From Parvibaculum sp046297875 (lineage in GTDB: Bacteria; Pseudomonadota; Alphaproteobacteria; Parvibaculales; Parvibaculaceae): a stretch of 64,000 nucleotides of DNA. The notes under the pieces were generated by a model that was not told where the DNA came from, ran no database searches, and saw only the letters and a program-made list of their open reading frames with translations. Shown piece after piece: positions 61,339-64,000 of this stretch; the stretch's first letter is position 1, and each line of letters opens with the position of its first letter. The translations under genes and the position numbers were made by a program. The stretch is taken from assembly GCF_046297875.1 (NCBI RefSeq), contig NZ_JBKBHD010000001.1, forward strand, positions 2,046,001 to 2,110,000, given 5' to 3'.

Positions 61339-62169
61339 ATGTCGAAGCCGGTCGAACGCAATCAGCCCTTGTCGGTCTGCGATCCCGTGTGGGAGCGCCT
61401 GCGCAAGGAAGCGGAAGAAATGGCGGCGGGCGAGCCCGTGCTTGCGAGCTTCCTCTATGTGACGATCCTCAATCACCGCGATTTCGAGAGTGCGCTTTCC
61501 TATCATCTGGCGCAGAAGCTGGCGCATCCCGAGATGCGCGCGATGCAGCTTCGCGAGCTTCTGGACGAGGCGCTGGAAGCCTCGCCCGAAATCGGCGAGG
61601 CCTGCCGCGCCGACATCGTGGCCTATTACGAGCGCGACCCGGCCTGCCATTCCTATGTGCAGCCCTTCCTGTTCTTCAAGGGCTTCCACGCGCTGCAGGC
61701 TTACCGCGTGGCGCATTGGCTGTGGGGGCAGGGGCGCAAGGCGATGGCTCTCTATATCCAGAACCGGATTTCCGATCTCTTCGCGGTGGACATTCATCCG
61801 GCGGCGAAGATCGGCCGTGGCATCTTCATCGACCATGCGACCGGCATTGTGATCGGCGAGACGGCGGTTGTGGAAGACGATGTGTCGATGCTGCATGGCG
61901 TGACGCTGGGCGGCACGGGCAAGGAACAGGGCGACCGGCATCCGAAGGTGCGCCGCGGCGTCTTGATCTCGGTGGGCTCGAAGGTTCTCGGCAATATCGA
62001 GATCGGCGAATATAGCCGCATCGGCGCGGGCAGCGTGGTGCTGCAGAACGTGCCGCCGCATTGCACGGCGGTCGGCGTTCCGGCGAAGATCGTCGGCTGC
62101 GCAGGCTGCGACAAGCCGGCCCATGCGATGGATCAGATGATCCAGGGCGAAGACGGCGAGAGCATCTGA
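61339..62169 (+). CDS. cysE: Serine O-acetyltransferase CysE
   Basis: A 276-residue hexapeptide acyltransferase: N-terminal helical domain (residues ~15-140), then AAKIGRGIFIDHATGIVIGE with the catalytic His and repeats in GSKVLGNIEIGEYSRIGAGS. It acetylates serine with acetyl-CoA as the first step of cysteine synthesis. GAGGAGAG precedes the ATG at 61339. Confidence 0.96.
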   Translation: MSKPVERNQPLSVCDPVWERLRKEAEEMAAGEPVLASFLYVTILNHRDFESALSYHLAQKLAHPEMRAMQLRELLDEALEASPEIGEACRADIVAYYERDPACHSYVQPFLFFKGFHALQAYRVAHWLWGQGRKAMALYIQNRISDLFAVDIHPAAKIGRGIFIDHATGIVIGETAVVEDDVSMLHGVTLGGTGKEQGDRHPKVRRGVLISVGSKVLGNIEIGEYSRIGAGSVVLQNVPPHCTAVGVPAKIVGCAGCDKPAHAMDQMIQGEDGESI

Positions 62170-62185
62170 CGCGGTTGCTGCCGGT

Positions 62186-63457
62186 TCAAGGCAGCCTGTC
62201 CTTCATTGCATAGAAGAGCATGCCGGCGACGAGGCCGGGATAGCGCAGCCATGTGCCGCCGGGGAATTTTGGCGTCTTGAGCTTCGCCATCACGTCGAAG
62301 CGTTCGGCCTGACCGGCGACGGCTTCGGCGACGAGCTTGCCGCCGAGCGTTGCGATGTTGATGCCCTGTCCCGAATAGCCATGCGCGAAGACGATGTTCG
62401 GTTCGAGGCGGCCGAAATGCGGCATGCGCTTCAGTGTGATGGCGACGGAACCCGACCAGGCATAGTCGATGCGCTTGTCTTTCAGTTGCGGGAAGACGCG
62501 GAGCATGGGCTTGCGCACGAAACCGGCGAGGTCCTTCGGCAGGTTCGGCGAATAGCTTTCGCCGCCGCCGAAGAGCATGCGTCCGTCCGCCGAGAGGCGG
62601 TAATAGTCGATCACGAATTTCGTGTCCTGCACGCAGGCATCGTTGCGGATGAGCGCGCGGGCTTCATCGCCGAGAGGTTCGGTTGCGATGATAAAATTGT
62701 TGATCGGCATGATGGCGCCGGCGACGCGCGGCTCGAGCATACCGAGATAGGCATTGCAGGCGAGGACGACATGGGCGGCGCGGACGGAGCCCTTCGCGGT
62801 TTTCACCGTTGCGGGGTCGGTGCGCGAGATATCCGTGACACGGCTTTCCTCATGGATGACGACGCCCTTTGCGCGCGCGGCGCGGGCGAGGCCGAGCGCA
62901 TAGTTCAGTGGATGGAGATGGGCGCCGTCTTCGTCGTAGATGCCGCCGTGATAGCAATCGCTCGCAATCGTCTCTCGCATTTCCTCGCGGGATAGGTAGC
63001 GCATTTTCGTGTAGCCATATTCCGAGGCCATGTGTTCAACCTCGGTGCGGTGCCAGTCCGCATCGCTCTTTTTCCAGGCGGCCTGAATAAGACCCGGTTT
63101 CAGGTCGCATTTGATCGCGTGGCGGGCGATCAGCTCCTTCACCAGCGCATTGCTTTCGACGCCGAGATCCCAGAGGCGGTGCGCCCACTCCTTGCCGAGC
63201 CGTTCCTCAAGCGAACGCTGGTCCTTGCGCTGGCCGATGCCGAGCTGGCCGCCATTGCGGCCCGATGCGCCCCAGCCGATGCGCTCCGCTTCGAGGACGA
63301 CAACGGAATATCCACTCTCCGCGAGATGCAGCGCTGCGGAAAGGCCGGTATAGCCCGCACCCACCACGCAGACATCGGCGGACATTTCGCCTTCCAGCGG
63401 TGTGACCGGCGGCGCGTCATTCGCGGTTGCTGCGTAGTATGAAGCGGGATAAGCCAT
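62186..63457 (-). CDS. FAD-dependent oxidoreductase of the DAO family (PuuB-like)
   Basis: A 423-residue amine-oxidase-like flavoprotein: dinucleotide motif CVVGAGYTGLSAALHLAESG, GASGRNGGQLGIGQ and a C-terminal GYSGQGINIATLGGKL. This resembles gamma-glutamylputrescine oxidoreductase PuuB and related DAO enzymes that oxidise a secondary or primary amine. The substrate is not known. It is convergent with cysE and follows the small gene at 63461 by three bases. Confidence 0.85.
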   Translation of the reverse strand: MAYPASYYAATANDAPPVTPLEGEMSADVCVVGAGYTGLSAALHLAESGYSVVVLEAERIGWGASGRNGGQLGIGQRKDQRSLEERLGKEWAHRLWDLGVESNALVKELIARHAIKCDLKPGLIQAAWKKSDADWHRTEVEHMASEYGYTKMRYLSREEMRETIASDCYHGGIYDEDGAHLHPLNYALGLARAARAKGVVIHEESRVTDISRTDPATVKTAKGSVRAAHVVLACNAYLGMLEPRVAGAIMPINNFIIATEPLGDEARALIRNDACVQDTKFVIDYYRLSADGRMLFGGGESYSPNLPKDLAGFVRKPMLRVFPQLKDKRIDYAWSGSVAITLKRMPHFGRLEPNIVFAHGYSGQGINIATLGGKLVAEAVAGQAERFDVMAKLKTPKFPGGTWLRYPGLVAGMLFYAMKDRLP

Positions 63458-63460
63458 CGG

Positions 63461-63736
63461 TCAGAGTTCGACCTTCTCGTCCTTGCGATCGTCCGCATAG
63501 ATGTCGCAAAGATCGAGACAGGCTTCGAATGGCGCACTGTCGAGCGTATATTCGAGCGCGTCGTCATTTTCCCAATCGCTCTGGAAGACCACCCTGCCGT
63601 CCACTTCCTCGATCCGCGAGCCGAGGAAGCCGCGCGGCGGATTGCGGTCGAATTCGCGCTCCTTGTAGGCGCGGAGCTGCGTGAGGATGTGGTCTGCCTG
63701 CGAGGTTTCGAAGGTAATCCTGAGGGCGATAGCCAT
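63461..63736 (-). CDS. Small hypothetical protein, possible dimeric ferredoxin-like fold
   Basis: A 91-residue protein upstream of the DAO gene in the same direction (three-base gap), so probably in one operon. The central segment GFLGSRIEEVDGRVVFQSDW and following DDALEYTLDS loosely resemble antibiotic-biosynthesis-monooxygenase-like small alpha/beta barrels. No catalytic residue can be assigned; the family call is weak. Confidence 0.6.
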   Translation of the reverse strand: MAIALRITFETSQADHILTQLRAYKEREFDRNPPRGFLGSRIEEVDGRVVFQSDWENDDALEYTLDSAPFEACLDLCDIYADDRKDEKVEL

Positions 63737-63898
63737 TTCTGCTCCTTGATCGGCCCGCCCGTTCTGGCGGGGTCTTCCGTGCTGTTTGTGCGGTTCTATA
63801 GCACAGGCTGCGGGTGCGGCGCTTTCGTGCTTTGCCGCAGCCCAAGGCCACGGCAGAATGGCACAAACAAACCATAAATTCAGGGGAGATGGCGGCTT

Positions 63899-64000
63899 AT
63901 GGCAAGACTGAACGGCAAGGTGGCATTGGTGACGGGTGCGGCGAAGGGCATCGGCGCGGCGACGGCGAAGGTGCTGGCGCGCGAAGGCGCGAAAGTGGTC
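63899..64000 (+). CDS. Short-chain dehydrogenase/reductase, SDR-3 (N-terminal fragment)
   Basis: The first 34 codons, MARLNGKVALVTGAAKGIGA and on, carry the SDR cofactor motif TGxxxGIG. The rest lies beyond the window. GGGGAG is about 10 bases before the ATG. Confidence 0.88.
   Translation, partial: MARLNGKVALVTGAAKGIGAATAKVLAREGAKVV

Overview
The window looks like a contiguous chromosomal segment of a motile, flagellated alphaproteobacterium with high GC content. Four things point to this group: a CckA-type hybrid kinase beside flagellar genes, FliX, CtrA-type TTAA-N7-TTAA boxes and ftr-like palindromes upstream of flagellar operons, a direct-repeat GAAC-N7-GAAC SOS box in front of recA, and a DUF1476 (F1-ATPase zeta inhibitor) gene. 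Gene content and order resemble Parvibaculum-like relatives, but the genus is an inference. No CRISPR array, insertion sequence, phage or rRNA was seen.

Positions 1-23,400 form a large flagellar and cell-cycle cluster. The 5' end of a flagellin gene and a TPR/glycosyltransferase (FlmG-like) are followed by flgI-flgJ-flgN, divergent fliX, dksA, flgF-flgG-flgA-flgH, divergent fliL-fliM-DUF6468-motE, a 1151-residue exported TPR protein, fliO-fliP, and divergent flgB-flgC-fliE-fliQ-fliR-flhB running into cckA. The intergenic regions carry a readable regulatory layer: three sigma-54 type promoters (flagellin, flgI, flgF), four regions with paired ftr-like (FlbD-type) palindromes, and three exact plus three degenerate CtrA boxes. 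CckA feeds CtrA through ChpT in this class, so the kinase at the end of the cluster belongs to the circuit that reads these boxes.

Positions 22,900-36,100 are housekeeping: a P-loop kinase, recA, alaS, icd, trmJ, rpsD, grxD-bolA, the purC-purS-purQ-purL purine operon, and DUF1476. Positions 36,100-47,800 mix regulation and metabolism: a PAS protein, a TetR regulator divergent from a PQQ dehydrogenase with a perfect operator palindrome between them, an enoyl-CoA hydratase, a histidine phosphatase, a VapBC-type toxin-antitoxin pair, purB, an amidase, radC, map, a MoaB/CinA-type protein and a small secreted protein.

Positions 47,900-64,000 begin with tRNA-Leu(TAA) and a zinc-finger protein. An accessory catabolic region follows: two paralogous GPH/MFS transporters, three alpha/beta hydrolases, an M20 amidohydrolase, three SDR dehydrogenases (the last cut by the edge), a crotonase and a type I sulfatase, together with a PilZ protein, a membrane-anchored nuclease, a tiny YjfB-like motility protein, cysE and a DAO-type oxidoreductase. 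A family of REP-like palindromes (four copies) is scattered through the second half.
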